Assembly: GCF_014268815.2 (NCBI RefSeq)
Contig: NZ_JABWRE020000001.1
Span: 563,001-627,000, forward strand
DNA: 64,000 nt
From: Pseudomonas urmiensis
GTDB lineage: Bacteria; Pseudomonadota; Gammaproteobacteria; Pseudomonadales; Pseudomonadaceae
Reading direction: 5' to 3'
The notes under the pieces were generated by a model. That model saw nothing but the letters and a program-made list of their open reading frames with translations, ran no database searches and was not told the DNA's origin. Shown here piece after piece: positions 24,008-32,776 of the stretch. Positions within the stretch are counted from its first letter, which is position 1. Each line of letters opens with the position of its first letter. The position numbers were made by a program, and so were the translations under genes.

Positions 24008-24370
24008 ATGTCGCCATTCAAGGGCCAGACCGGCCTCAAACGTATCTTCAATGCCGCCGGCTATTCGCTGGACGGCCTGCGCGCGGCCTTCAAGGGCGAA
24101 GCCGCTTTCCGCCAGTTGGTCCTGCTCAATGTGCTGCTGATTCCGACCGCCTTCTGGCTGCCGGTCAGCCGCGCCGAGCGAGCCATCATGATCGCCGTGT
24201 GCATGCTGGGCTTGGTCGTCGAGTTGTTCAACTCTGCAGTTGAGGCTGCTATCGACCGCATCTCGCTGGAGCGCCACCCACTGTCGAAGAATGCCAAGGA
24301 CATGGGTAGCGCTGCGCAGCTGGTGTCACTGGTCATGGTGGCGCTGGTCTGGGGCGTGATCCTGCTCTAG
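24008..24370 (+). CDS. dgkA: Diacylglycerol kinase DgkA
   Basis: The 120-residue inner-membrane enzyme phosphorylates diacylglycerol to phosphatidic acid, recycling lipid left by envelope glucan synthesis. Three membrane helices follow an N-terminal amphipathic part; the active-site signature is ELFNSAVEAAIDRIS followed by HPLSKNAKDMGSAAQ. Length matches E. coli DgkA (about 121). ATG 24008 chosen over 23912 because the family begins close to SPFKGQTGLKRI. Its end overlaps the stop of finR. Confidence 0.95.
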   Translation: MSPFKGQTGLKRIFNAAGYSLDGLRAAFKGEAAFRQLVLLNVLLIPTAFWLPVSRAERAIMIAVCMLGLVVELFNSAVEAAIDRISLERHPLSKNAKDMGSAAQLVSLVMVALVWGVILL

Positions 24371-25293
24371 GCGATTGGCGGCAATACGATCTCGTCACTA
24401 CGCCTTACCCCGGCGGTGAAGCTGCGGCACAGTTCCAGGAACTCGCGCATGGCGGAAGTCTGGTACTTCTGCTTGTGCCAGATGAAGTAGAACTGGCGCG
24501 ACAGGTCTAGCTCGGGCGTTTCCACCGGCACCAGGCTGCCGCGGCGGAACGCATCGCGCAGGGCCAGGCGCGAGATGCAGCCGATACCCAGGCCCGACTC
24601 GACGGCGCGCTTGATCGCCTCGGTGTGCTCCAGCTCCAGGCGGATATTGAGGTTGGCGCGCTGGTGGCGCATTTCCTGGTCGAAGGTCAGGCGGGTGCCG
24701 GAGCCCTGCTCGCGCAGGATCCACGCTTCCTGGGACAGCGTTTCGATGTCCGCCCGGCCGAGCTTGGCCAAGGGATGCTGCGGCGCACAGAACACCACTA
24801 GCTCGTCCTCGACCCAGGGTTGCACTTCAAGATCGGGGTGGTTGCAATCGCCTTCGATCAGACCCAAATCAATTTCGTAGTGGGCTACCTGTTGCACAAT
24901 GTGCGCAGTGTTTTGCACATGCAGCTTGACCTGGCTTTCTGGGTGCACCTGCATGAAGCTGCCGATCAGCAGGGTAGCGAGGTAGTTGCCGATGGTCAGG
25001 GTGGCGCCGACCGAGAGTGAGCCAAAGCCGGACTTGCCATTGAGCAGGTCTTCGATCTCCTTGGCCTGGTCGAGCAGGGCAACGGCCTGGGGCAGCAACT
25101 GATGGCCCAGGGCGTTGAGGCTCAGGCGTTTACCGGCGCGGTCGAACAGCTGGCAGCTGGACTGGCGCTCCAGTTCGGTAATCGAGGTACTAGCGGCCGA
25201 TTGCGACAACGCCAGCACACCGGCGGCTTTGGACACGCTTTGATGCTGAGCCACGGCGACGAACACTTGAAGCTGGCGTAAGGTGAATCGCAT
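24367..25293 (-). CDS. finR: LysR-type regulator FinR
   Basis: The 308-residue LysR regulator has an N-terminal winged HTH (MRFTLRQLQVFVAVAQHQSVSKAAGVLALSQSAAS) and a substrate-binding domain. It is divergent from fpr, the arrangement described for FinR in P. putida, which activates fpr under oxidative stress. ATG 25293 fits the family start; an upstream start at 25368 would add 25 unusual residues. It ends overlapping dgkA by four bases. Confidence 0.88.
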   Translation of the reverse strand: MRFTLRQLQVFVAVAQHQSVSKAAGVLALSQSAASTSITELERQSSCQLFDRAGKRLSLNALGHQLLPQAVALLDQAKEIEDLLNGKSGFGSLSVGATLTIGNYLATLLIGSFMQVHPESQVKLHVQNTAHIVQQVAHYEIDLGLIEGDCNHPDLEVQPWVEDELVVFCAPQHPLAKLGRADIETLSQEAWILREQGSGTRLTFDQEMRHQRANLNIRLELEHTEAIKRAVESGLGIGCISRLALRDAFRRGSLVPVETPELDLSRQFYFIWHKQKYQTSAMREFLELCRSFTAGVRRSDEIVLPPIA

Positions 25294-25414
25294 ATCTATA
25301 TAACCGATAAGACATATCTTGATAATCCATTTAACAGATATTGTCGCTGCCCCTAAACTATCGCGCAACTGTGCGCTTGGTCCGCGCTGCGTATTTCTTC
25401 AGGAGTCACCTTAG
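25294..25414. promoter_or_regulatory. finR-fpr divergent control region
   Basis: The 121-base AT-rich region contains ATATCTTGATAAT and other T-N11-A pairs suited to LysR binding, just after the finR start. A ribosome site (CAGGAG) precedes fpr. The precise FinR site cannot be fixed by eye. Confidence 0.5.
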
Positions 25415-26194
25415 ATGAGCAACATGAACCACGAACGTGTCCTCAGTGTTCACCACTGGAACGACACCCTGTTCAGCTTCAAGTGCACCCGTGATCCGGG
25501 CCTGCGCTTTGAGAACGGTCAGTTCGTGATGATCGGCCTGCAGCAGGAGACCGGTCGTCCGCTCATGCGCGCCTACTCCATCGCTTCGCCGAACTGGGAA
25601 GAGCATCTGGAATTCTTCAGCATCAAGGTGCCTGACGGTCCGCTGACCTCCCAGCTGCAGCACCTGAAGGAAGGCGACGAGATCATCATCAGCAAGAAGC
25701 CTACCGGCACGCTGGTTCTCGATGACCTGAACCCGGGCAAGCACCTGTACCTGCTGAGCACCGGCACTGGCCTGGCGCCGTTCATGAGCGTCATCCAGGA
25801 CCCAGAAACCTACGAGCGTTTCGAAAAGGTGATCCTGGTTCACGGCGTACGCTACGTCAACGAAGTGGCGTACCGCGAGTTCATCACCGAGCACCTGCCG
25901 CAGAACGAGTTCTTCGGCGAGGCGGTGCGTGACAAGCTGATCTACTACCCGACCGTGACCCGTGAGCCGTTCGAGAACCAAGGCCGTCTGACCGACCTGA
26001 TGCGCAGCGGCAAACTGTTCAGCGACATCGGCCTGCCACCGATCAACCCGCAGGACGACCGCGCCATGATCTGCGGCAGCCCGAGCATGCTCGACGAAAC
26101 CAGCGAAGTGCTCGACAGCTTCGGCCTGAAGATTTCGGCGCGTATGCGTGAGCCGGGTGACTACCTGATCGAGCGTGCTTTCGTCGAGAAGTAA
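25415..26194 (+). CDS. fpr: Ferredoxin-NADP+ reductase Fpr
   Basis: The 259-residue flavoenzyme exchanges electrons between NADPH and ferredoxin or flavodoxin in iron-sulfur repair and oxidative stress. The FAD site is RAYSIAS, and the NADP domain starts STGTGLAPFMSVIQ with CGSPSML later. It ends in the bacterial C-terminus EPGDYLIERAFVEK. ATG 25415 has AGGAG upstream. Strong terminator after it. Confidence 0.96.
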   Translation: MSNMNHERVLSVHHWNDTLFSFKCTRDPGLRFENGQFVMIGLQQETGRPLMRAYSIASPNWEEHLEFFSIKVPDGPLTSQLQHLKEGDEIIISKKPTGTLVLDDLNPGKHLYLLSTGTGLAPFMSVIQDPETYERFEKVILVHGVRYVNEVAYREFITEHLPQNEFFGEAVRDKLIYYPTVTREPFENQGRLTDLMRSGKLFSDIGLPPINPQDDRAMICGSPSMLDETSEVLDSFGLKISARMREPGDYLIERAFVEK

Positions 26195-26211
26195 GGCGAA
26201 AGCAGCAAAAG

Positions 26212-26240
26212 AAAACGCGAGCCTTGCCTCGCGTTTTTTT
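26212..26240 (+). terminator. Intrinsic terminator of fpr
   Basis: AAAACGCGAG, loop CCTTGC, CTCGCGTTTT plus T-run, 18 bases after the fpr stop. Confidence 0.9.
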
Positions 26241-26263
26241 ATGCCTTAATTGTGCTGCCTGCA

Positions 26264-26343
26264 CTGGCCCCATCGCGGGACAAGCCCGCTCCCACGTTGG
26301 TTGCAGCGCTCGTGGGAGCGGGCTTGCCCCGCGATGAGGCCAG
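26264..26343. repeat. REP pair (REPIN-like inverted repeat)
   Basis: CTGGCCCCATCGCGGGACAA... (26264-26295) faces its near-perfect reverse complement (26312-26343) across a 16-base loop. The core GCGGGxCAAGCCCGCTCCCAC is the P. putida-type REP. It lies between convergent fpr and trmO. Confidence 0.85.
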
Positions 26344-26356
26344 TACAGGCAGCGGA

Positions 26357-27052
26357 TCAGCAGTCGAGCGCTACTTCCAGCACCCGAATCCGATCGGTCT
26401 GCGGATAATGCCAGCGCACCTGCACATCCCAGAACTTGACCCCATACACCCGCTCAACCGGCGGCACTTGATAGGCCGGGCGCGGATCTTGTGCCAGGCA
26501 CTGCTCGATCAGCTCCACCAGTGGCTCGCCGAGGCGCTGGGCATGCTCGCCTGCCTGAAGCAGGGCACTGTCGGCCCAGTCCACGGCAATCGCCACAGGG
26601 GCGCTGTCGGCCATCAGGTTGCTGGCGCCGCTGACGCTGTCGGCGTAGGGCACGTACGGTTTGATATCCAGCACCGGGGTGCCGTCGAGCAAGTCGATCC
26701 CCGACAGCAGCAAACGCCCCGGTTCAACACCCTCAAGGCGGACCACCGACTGACCGATGCCATTGGGGCGATGGGTGGCGCGAGTGGCGAACACGCCCAT
26801 GCTCTTGTTGCCGCCCAGGCGCGGCGGACGCACCTTCAGCCGCGGTTTGTCTTCCAGGGCCTGATGGAACAGGAACAACAGCCAGACGTGGCTGACCTGT
26901 TCCAGGCCCGCCACCGCATCGCCCTGGTCGAACGGCGGCAGCAGCTCCAGCACGCCACGCGCAGCCGGGGCCAGCTGTGGCTGGCGCGGGATGGCGAACT
27001 TCTCCTTGAAGCAGGAGCGCACGATGCCGACGGGCGAGACGGTATGCTGCAT
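26357..27052 (-). CDS. trmO: tRNA t6A37 N6-methyltransferase TrmO (TsaA-like)
   Basis: The 231-residue protein methylates t6A at tRNA position 37 using S-adenosylmethionine. Family marks: SPVGIVRSCFKEKFAIPRQ, HVWLLFLFH, RPPRLGGNKSMGVFATRATHRPNGIGQSV split over about residues 75-105, and the late DIKPYVPYADS. ATG 27052 is preferred; GTG 27058 is possible. It follows yehS by six bases in the same direction and is likely cotranscribed with it. Confidence 0.9.
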   Translation of the reverse strand: MQHTVSPVGIVRSCFKEKFAIPRQPQLAPAARGVLELLPPFDQGDAVAGLEQVSHVWLLFLFHQALEDKPRLKVRPPRLGGNKSMGVFATRATHRPNGIGQSVVRLEGVEPGRLLLSGIDLLDGTPVLDIKPYVPYADSVSGASNLMADSAPVAIAVDWADSALLQAGEHAQRLGEPLVELIEQCLAQDPRPAYQVPPVERVYGVKFWDVQVRWHYPQTDRIRVLEVALDC

Positions 27053-27058
27053 GACCAC

Positions 27059-27520
27059 TCAGCCGCGCACGCGCAAAGTCAGGCCCTTGAGGAAGTTGCG
27101 CAGCAACTGATCGCCGCAGGGGCGATAGTTCTCATGGCCGACCTTGCGAAACAGCGCGCTGAGCTCAGGCTTGGTCACCGGGAAATTAACCGACTTGAGA
27201 ATGGCGTGCAGGTCTTCTTCCTTGAGCTCGAACGCCACCCGCAGCTTCTTGAGGATGGTGTTGTTGGTCACCGGCAGCTCCAGTGGCTGCGGCGGGCGGC
27301 TGTCATCGCGGCCACGGCGATGAATCACCAGGCCATCGAGAAAGTGCGCCATGACCTCATCTGGGCAGCGCACGAAGCCGGGTTCTTCTTCCTTCTTCAT
27401 GTAGCTGGCGACTGCCTCGGTGGACACTGCCAAGCCAGACAACTCGATGACCTTGGCGATCTTCGGGTCATTGAGCTTGAGCATATAGCGCACGCTGCGC
27501 AGGACGTCGTTGTGGTTCAT
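27059..27520 (-). CDS. yehS: YehS-like protein, DUF1456 family
   Basis: The 153-residue protein has the duplicated DUF1456 pattern: MNHNDVLRSVRYMLKLNDPKIAKVIELSG in the first half and VTNNTILKKLRVAFELKEEDLHAIL in the second, the two halves being internal repeats. Function is not known. It is adjacent to trmO and downstream of a pseudouridine synthase, a context of RNA modification genes. Confidence 0.85.
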   Translation of the reverse strand: MNHNDVLRSVRYMLKLNDPKIAKVIELSGLAVSTEAVASYMKKEEEPGFVRCPDEVMAHFLDGLVIHRRGRDDSRPPQPLELPVTNNTILKKLRVAFELKEEDLHAILKSVNFPVTKPELSALFRKVGHENYRPCGDQLLRNFLKGLTLRVRG

Positions 27521-27569
27521 TGCGGCAAATCCTGTTCAATGCCGCGCACAGGCTGCGCGGCGGTATCGC

Positions 27570-28280
27570 TTAGAAGCGTTCGGTAACGGCGACGTAGCGC
27601 CATTGGCCCAGGGGCAACTTGCCCATCGACACACCGCCCAGGCGGATCCGACGCATGCTGACGATCTCCAGCCGCAGGCTGGCACACAGTTCGCTGATCT
27701 GGCCGGGCTGGGGGTTCTTCAAGGCCAGCCGCAGGTGGGTTTCGTTCTGCCAGCTGGCCTTGGCCTTGGGCAGTTCGCGGTCATTGCGGGTGATGCCCCG
27801 GGCCAAGCGCTCCAGCGCTTGCGGGGTGGCCTCGCCACGTACCTCGATGATGTATTCCTGCTCCAGCTTGCGCAGGTCTCGTTCGATCTTGCCGGATACC
27901 CGCCAGTCCTGGGTGAACAGCTGCAGGCCAGTCGCCCCGCGCTCCAGCGGCGCGACGCAGGCCAGCCGAGCAAAGTGGCCGTGCAGCGGCCGCACGTCCT
28001 GGCTGTGGGCTTGGCTGAGGTTGTCCATGCCAATGCTGGCGCGGGCGCTTTCAGCGTCCATACCGGCAGGCTGGTTGATCAGCAGGGTGACCGGCTCCAG
28101 CGCCTCGGCGCGGGCGCCAGGGAGCAGGGCGACCTGCTGGCCGTCGATCTTGAACTGGGGCTGTTCGACCACCACGCCATCGACTGTCACCCAGCCGCCC
28201 TCGATGTACTGCTCGGCCTCGCGGCGGGAGCAGCCGAGTTGCTCGATGAGGCGTTTGGACAGGCGCACGGGTTCAGACAT
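27570..28280 (-). CDS. RsuA/RluF-family RNA pseudouridine synthase with a changed catalytic residue
   Basis: The 236-residue protein has an N-terminal S4 domain (VRLSKRLIEQLGCSRREAEQYIEGGWVTVDG) and a pseudouridine synthase domain. At the catalytic motif, where the family has GRLDxxTxGL, this protein has APLERGATGL: the universal Asp is Glu113. Other parts (EYIIEVRG, MRRIRLGGVSMGKLPLGQWR) are normal. Either the enzyme works with Glu or it has become a non-catalytic RNA binder. It is the first gene of a minus-strand group with yehS and trmO. Confidence 0.85.
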   Translation of the reverse strand: MSEPVRLSKRLIEQLGCSRREAEQYIEGGWVTVDGVVVEQPQFKIDGQQVALLPGARAEALEPVTLLINQPAGMDAESARASIGMDNLSQAHSQDVRPLHGHFARLACVAPLERGATGLQLFTQDWRVSGKIERDLRKLEQEYIIEVRGEATPQALERLARGITRNDRELPKAKASWQNETHLRLALKNPQPGQISELCASLRLEIVSMRRIRLGGVSMGKLPLGQWRYVAVTERF

Positions 28281-28371
28281 GGAGACGATTCGCTAAAGGC
28301 AGGGAAAGACCGGCCATTGTACCTGCCAAGACGTGCTTGGGGCTGGGAATCTGTGCCATTTGCCCTGTTTC

Positions 28372-28842
28372 CTAACGGGGTTGCTCGCGTTTGCGCGGAT
28401 GCAATTGCAGATGCAGCAGAGGGTAGGGCTGGCCCAAACCATCGGTAGCCGAGCGTCCGACAATTTCGAAGCCTTCATGCAGGTAGAAGCCCAGCGCTTG
28501 CGGGTTCTGCTCATTGACGTCCAGCCGTTCGGCGTTCAGCTCATCGATGGCGTAGTGCAGCAGACGCTTGCCGACGCCTTTGCCACGCTGCTCGGGGGCG
28601 ACGAAGAGCATATCGACGCGGCCGTTGGCCACCCCGGCAAAACCAAGGATGCGCCGGGCGTGGTCTTTACAGCAGATCAGCATTACCGCATCCAGGTACT
28701 GACGCAGGACATGCTCACGCAGTAGCAGGATGTAGGCATCGGGCAGGAAGTCATGGGTGGCGCGAACCGAGGCTTCCCAGACTCGAACCAGCTCGGGGTA
28801 GTCGCTTACATGCGGGGTTTGCAGCGTCAATGCCGAGCGCAT
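28372..28842 (-). CDS. yjaB: GNAT-family acetyltransferase, YjaB-like
   Basis: The 156-residue protein contains the acetyl-CoA binding motif VAPEQRGKGVGKRLL at about residues 82-96. Its C-terminal half (DVNEQNPQALGFYLHEGFEIVGRS, then GQPYPLLHL) closely follows E. coli YjaB as I recall it. The substrate is unknown. ATG 28842 follows GGAGGATCACAGGG on the minus strand. Confidence 0.8.
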   Translation of the reverse strand: MRSALTLQTPHVSDYPELVRVWEASVRATHDFLPDAYILLLREHVLRQYLDAVMLICCKDHARRILGFAGVANGRVDMLFVAPEQRGKGVGKRLLHYAIDELNAERLDVNEQNPQALGFYLHEGFEIVGRSATDGLGQPYPLLHLQLHPRKREQPR

Positions 28843-28928
28843 CCCTGTGATCCTCCGAGTGCGTTGTCTCGATCGCAGCCTCTGCGGGAGGCGGCAGGCC
28901 TGGCGGCCCTCTCATGAACCATAGATGC

Positions 28929-29145
28929 AAAAAAAAGCCCCGCCAGTTGGCGTACGCTGCTCACTCAAGACATGTGTCGTCTGCTTTGGGGCCGCTTCGC
29001 AGCCCTTCGCGGGCAAGCCCGCTCCTACAGTGATTGCGCTGTTCTCTGATCAAGCGCTCTACCTGTGGGAGCGGGCTTGCCCGCGAAGGGCTGCAAAGCA
29101 GCCCCAAAACCTTAAGTGAACAGCATTACGCCAGTTGGCGGGGCT
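28929..29145. repeat. 34-bp inverted repeat enclosing a REP pair; probable rimO terminator
   Basis: Arm 28936-28969 and arm 29111-29145 are near-perfect reverse complements (starting AGCCCCGCCAGTTGGCGTAC and ending GCCAGTTGGCGGGGCT). Read on the minus strand from rimO, the second arm ends in a run of T (complement of 28929-28936), so the whole folds as a long terminator-like hairpin. Between the arms lies a REP pair (28986-29107) that itself forms a stem, as if inserted into the loop. Confidence 0.75.
28986..29107. repeat. REP pair inside the rimO 3' hairpin
   Basis: TTGGGGCCGCTTCGCAGCCC with TTCGCGGGCAAGCCCGCTCC (left) and the reverse complement GGAGCGGGCTTGCCCGCGAA with GGGCTGCAAAGCAGCCCCAA (right), separated by about 30 bases. 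Confidence 0.85.
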
Positions 29146-29162
29146 CGCGGTGGGAAAATGCC

Positions 29163-30500
29163 TCAGACAGGCTCAGCCCACATATCGTATTCGTCGGCAT
29201 CGACTACGCGGCAACGGACCTTGTCGCCGGGCTTGAAGCCATGGTCGCCATCGATGAACACGCTGCCATCGATCTCAGGGGCATCGAAGAAGCTGCGGCC
29301 AACCGAGCCCTGTTCCTCGACCTCATCGATCAGCACTTCGATCTCTTTGCCAATGCGCATCTGCAAGCGCGCGGCGCTGATCGCCTGTTGATGGGCCATG
29401 AAGCGCTCCCAGCGGTCTTGCTTGATGTCGTCCGGCACTTCGTCCAGGCCCAGGTCGTTGGCCGGGGCGCCTTCGACTGGGGAGTACTGGAAGCAACCAA
29501 CGCGGTCGAGCTGGGCTTCGGTCAGCCAGTCGAGCAGGTATTGGAAGTCTTCTTCGGTTTCGCCAGGGAAGCCGACGATGAAGGTCGAACGGATCACCAG
29601 CTCAGGACACTGCTCGCGCCAGTTCTTGATTCGCGCCAGGGTGCGGTCTTCGAACGCTGGGCGCTTCATCGACTTGAGCACTTTCGGGCTGGCGTGCTGG
29701 AACGGGATGTCCAGGTACGGCAGGATCTTGCCGGCCGCCATCAGCGGGATCACGTCGTCGACGTTGGGGTAGGGGTAGACGTAGTGCAGGCGCACCCAGG
29801 CGCCCAGGCTGCTCAGGGCCTCGCACAGCTCGAGCATGCGCGTCTTGACCGGGCGGCCGTTCCAGAAGTCGGTCTTGTACTTGACGTCGACGCCATAGGC
29901 GCTGGTGTCCTGGGAGATCACCAGGATCTCCTTGACGCCGGCCTTGACCAGGCGCTCGGCCTCGCTCAGCACTTCACCTACCGGACGGCTGACCAGCTTG
30001 CCGCGCATCGATGGAATGATGCAGAAGCTGCAGCTGTGGTTGCAGCCTTCGGAAATCTTCAAGTAGGCGTAGTGACGTGGGGTCAGCTTGACGCCTTGAG
30101 GTGGCACCAGGTCGATCAGCGGGTTGTGGTCCTGGCGCGGCGGCACCACTTCGTGCACGGCGTTGACTACCTGCTCGTACTGCTGCGGGCCGGTCACCGA
30201 CAGCACGCTTGGGTGCACGTCACGGATACTGCCTTCCTCGACACCCATGCAGCCGGTGACGATGACCTTGCCGTTTTCCTTGATCGCTTCGCCGATCACT
30301 TCCAGCGACTCGGCCTTGGCGCTGTCGATGAAGCCGCAGGTGTTGACCACCACTACGTCGGCGTCCTCGTAGGTCGGCACGACTTCATAGCCTTCCATGC
30401 GCAGCTGGGTCAGGATGCGCTCGGAATCGACCAATGCCTTCGGGCATCCGAGAGAGACAAACCCTACCTTCGGCGTGGTAGGAGCGGGGGTGGTGGACAT
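29163..30500 (-). CDS. rimO: Ribosomal protein uS12 methylthiotransferase RimO
   Basis: The 445-residue radical-SAM enzyme adds a methylthio group to an aspartate of ribosomal protein S12. The UPF0004 domain supplies Cys19, Cys55 and Cys84; the radical-SAM cluster motif is CNHSCSFC (Cys153, Cys157, Cys160); a C-terminal TRAM domain ends in [15 protein letters not shown] 30500 ([21 protein letters not shown]) is chosen over an upstream start at 30548 by family length. It is divergent from kup. Confidence 0.96.
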   Translation of the reverse strand: MSTTPAPTTPKVGFVSLGCPKALVDSERILTQLRMEGYEVVPTYEDADVVVVNTCGFIDSAKAESLEVIGEAIKENGKVIVTGCMGVEEGSIRDVHPSVLSVTGPQQYEQVVNAVHEVVPPRQDHNPLIDLVPPQGVKLTPRHYAYLKISEGCNHSCSFCIIPSMRGKLVSRPVGEVLSEAERLVKAGVKEILVISQDTSAYGVDVKYKTDFWNGRPVKTRMLELCEALSSLGAWVRLHYVYPYPNVDDVIPLMAAGKILPYLDIPFQHASPKVLKSMKRPAFEDRTLARIKNWREQCPELVIRSTFIVGFPGETEEDFQYLLDWLTEAQLDRVGCFQYSPVEGAPANDLGLDEVPDDIKQDRWERFMAHQQAISAARLQMRIGKEIEVLIDEVEEQGSVGRSFFDAPEIDGSVFIDGDHGFKPGDKVRCRVVDADEYDMWAEPV

Positions 30501-30746
30501 AGCTAACCTCGGCATTGAAAGCGGTTGCCCTGGCAATGGCGAGGGCAATCCCGACGGGCGCTTTCGGCGCCTCTGATCAAAAAGTGCGCAATTCTAGCGA
30601 GCGCAAGGTCGCTTGACCAGCAGAAAAGCGACGAACGCTGCGCTAAGCTTTGCGCCATTGCCTGCCGGTATCTACGACGTATCTGCGATGCCCTGGCAGG
30701 CGTGCCAATTCTATCGGTCCGACGAGGCCATCTGCGGGAGTGGTCG

Positions 30747-32645
30747 ATGGTTCAGGCAAGCAGTCACGCCGAAGGCGGGCAGGGCGCGGCACGGCCGCTG
30801 AGCCTGCTGGTGGCAGCTGTTGGGGTGGTCTACGGCGATATCGGTACCAGCCCGCTGTACACCCTCAAGGAAGTCTTCTCCGGCGGTTACGGGGTGCCGG
30901 TCAACCATGATGGGGTGCTGGGCATCTTGTCGTTGATCCTCTGGTCGTTGATCTGGGTGGTGTCGGTCAAGTACGTGACCTTCATCCTACGTGCCGACAA
31001 CCAGGGCGAAGGTGGCATCATGGCCCTGACCGCCTTGGCCCGGCGGGCTTCGGCGCCGTATCCGAAGTTGCGCATGCTGATGGTCGGCTGTGGCCTGATC
31101 GGCGCCTCATTGTTCTATGGCGACAGCATGATCACCCCGGCGGTGTCGGTGTTGTCGGCGGTAGAGGGGATGGGGCTGGCCTTCGATGGCATTGACCATT
31201 GGGTGGTGCCGATTGCCGTGGTGGTGCTGGTGGCGCTGTTTCTGGTGCAAAAGCACGGCACGGCGAAGATCGGCATTCTGTTCGGCCCGGTGATGGTGAC
31301 CTGGTTCCTGGTCCTGGCGGCGTTGGGCCTGCATGGGATTTCCCACAGCCCGGAAGTGCTCAGAGCCTTCGATCCGGCCTGGGCGGTGCGCTTCTTTATC
31401 GTGCATCCCGGCATGGGCGTGGCGATCCTTGGCGCGGTGGTGTTGGCGCTGACCGGTGCCGAGGCGCTGTATGCCGATATGGGCCATTTTGGCCGCAAGC
31501 CGATTGCTCGGGCTTGGTTCATCCTGGTGCTGCCGGCACTGGTGCTGAACTACTTCGGTCAGGGCGCGCTGTTGCTGCACGATCCTGAGGCAGCACGTAA
31601 CCCGTTCTATCTATTGGCGCCGTCCTGGGCACTGCTGCCTTTGATCGGGCTGGCCACCCTGTCCACGGTAATCGCATCTCAAGCGGTCATTTCCGGGGCC
31701 TTCTCGCTCACCCGCCAGGCGATTCAGCTGGGCTACATCCCGCGCATGCAGATCCAGCACACCTCCAGCGATGAGCAGGGGCAGATCTATATCGGCGCAG
31801 TCAACTGGGCACTGATGGTGGCGGTCGTGCTGCTGGTGATCGGTTTCGAGTCGTCCGGCGCGCTGGCGGCAGCCTATGGCGTGGCAGTCACCGGCACCAT
31901 GCTGATGACCACGCTGCTGGTTTCGACGGTGATGCTGTTGTTGTGGAAGTGGCCACCGCTGCTGGCGGTGCCGATCCTGTTGGGGTTCTTGTTGGTCGAC
32001 GCGCTGTTTTTCACCGCCAACCTGCCCAAGGTCGTGCAGGGTGGCGCTTTCCCGGTGCTCGCCGGCAGCGTGCTGTTCTTGCTTATGACCACTTGGAAGC
32101 GCGGCAAGCAAATTTTGGTGGAGCGCATCGATGAGGCGGCGCTGCCGTTGCCGGTATTTATCAGCAGCATTCGTGTGCAGCCGCCGCATCGGGTCGAAGG
32201 CACGGCGGTGTTTCTGACCGCGCGGCCGGATGCAGTGCCGCACGCGCTGTTGCACAACATGCTGCACAACCAGGTACTGCATAGCCAGGTGGTGCTGCTG
32301 ACGGTGGTCAGTGAGGACCGCCCGCGGGTCCCGGAACAGGAGCGCTTCGAAGTGGAGGCCTACGGCGATGGCTTCTTCCGAGTGTTGCTGCACTTTGGTT
32401 TCATGGATGAGCCGGATGTGCCCCAGGCACTGAAGCTGTGCCATCTGGAAGAGCTGGACTTCAGCCCCATGCGCACAACCTACTTCCTAAGCCGAGAGAC
32501 GGTGATCGCCTCGCGGTTGGAAGGGATGGCGCGCTGGCGTGGCACGTTGTTCGCTTTCTTGTTGAAGAATGCCAACGGTAATCTGCGCTTCTTCAATTTG
32601 CCGTTGAACCGGGTGATCGAGCTGGGGACCCAGGTCGAGATTTGA
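30747..32645 (+). CDS. kup: Low-affinity potassium transporter Kup
   Basis: The 632-residue K+/H+ symporter has about 12 membrane helices and a cytoplasmic C-terminal domain. The family start is clear ([23 protein letters not shown], split as [14 protein letters not shown]), with [18 protein letters not shown] and [20 protein letters not shown] later. ATG 30747 has GGGAG upstream; the frame extends further but without a ribosome site. It is convergent with the VirJ-like gene across a REP pair. Confidence 0.95.
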   Translation: MVQASSHAEGGQGAARPLSLLVAAVGVVYGDIGTSPLYTLKEVFSGGYGVPVNHDGVLGILSLILWSLIWVVSVKYVTFILRADNQGEGGIMALTALARRASAPYPKLRMLMVGCGLIGASLFYGDSMITPAVSVLSAVEGMGLAFDGIDHWVVPIAVVVLVALFLVQKHGTAKIGILFGPVMVTWFLVLAALGLHGISHSPEVLRAFDPAWAVRFFIVHPGMGVAILGAVVLALTGAEALYADMGHFGRKPIARAWFILVLPALVLNYFGQGALLLHDPEAARNPFYLLAPSWALLPLIGLATLSTVIASQAVISGAFSLTRQAIQLGYIPRMQIQHTSSDEQGQIYIGAVNWALMVAVVLLVIGFESSGALAAAYGVAVTGTMLMTTLLVSTVMLLLWKWPPLLAVPILLGFLLVDALFFTANLPKVVQGGAFPVLAGSVLFLLMTTWKRGKQILVERIDEAALPLPVFISSIRVQPPHRVEGTAVFLTARPDAVPHALLHNMLHNQVLHSQVVLLTVVSEDRPRVPEQERFEVEAYGDGFFRVLLHFGFMDEPDVPQALKLCHLEELDFSPMRTTYFLSRETVIASRLEGMARWRGTLFAFLLKNANGNLRFFNLPLNRVIELGTQVEI

Positions 32646-32659
32646 ACGCTGCGTGGGTT

Positions 32660-32751
32660 GTGTCAGTCCTGCCTTCTTCGCGGGCAAGCCCGCGCCCACA
32701 AGATTCCCTATTGGAGCGGGCTTGCCCGCGAAGAGGCCTGAACTGACACAG
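32660..32751. repeat. REP pair between convergent kup and virJ-like genes
   Basis: TGTCAGTCCTGCC plus CTTCGCGGGCAAGCCCGC (left) faces GCGGGCTTGCCCGCGAAG plus AGGCCTGAACTGACACA (right). It may also act as a bidirectional terminator, since neither gene has another one. Confidence 0.8.
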
Positions 32752-32776
32752 CAGCACTGTTTTTATCCGCTTTCGA

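Noticed and set aside
29034..30506. 490-codon plus-strand frame opposite rimO
   Set aside because: Shadow of rimO; starts in a REP element and has no domain.
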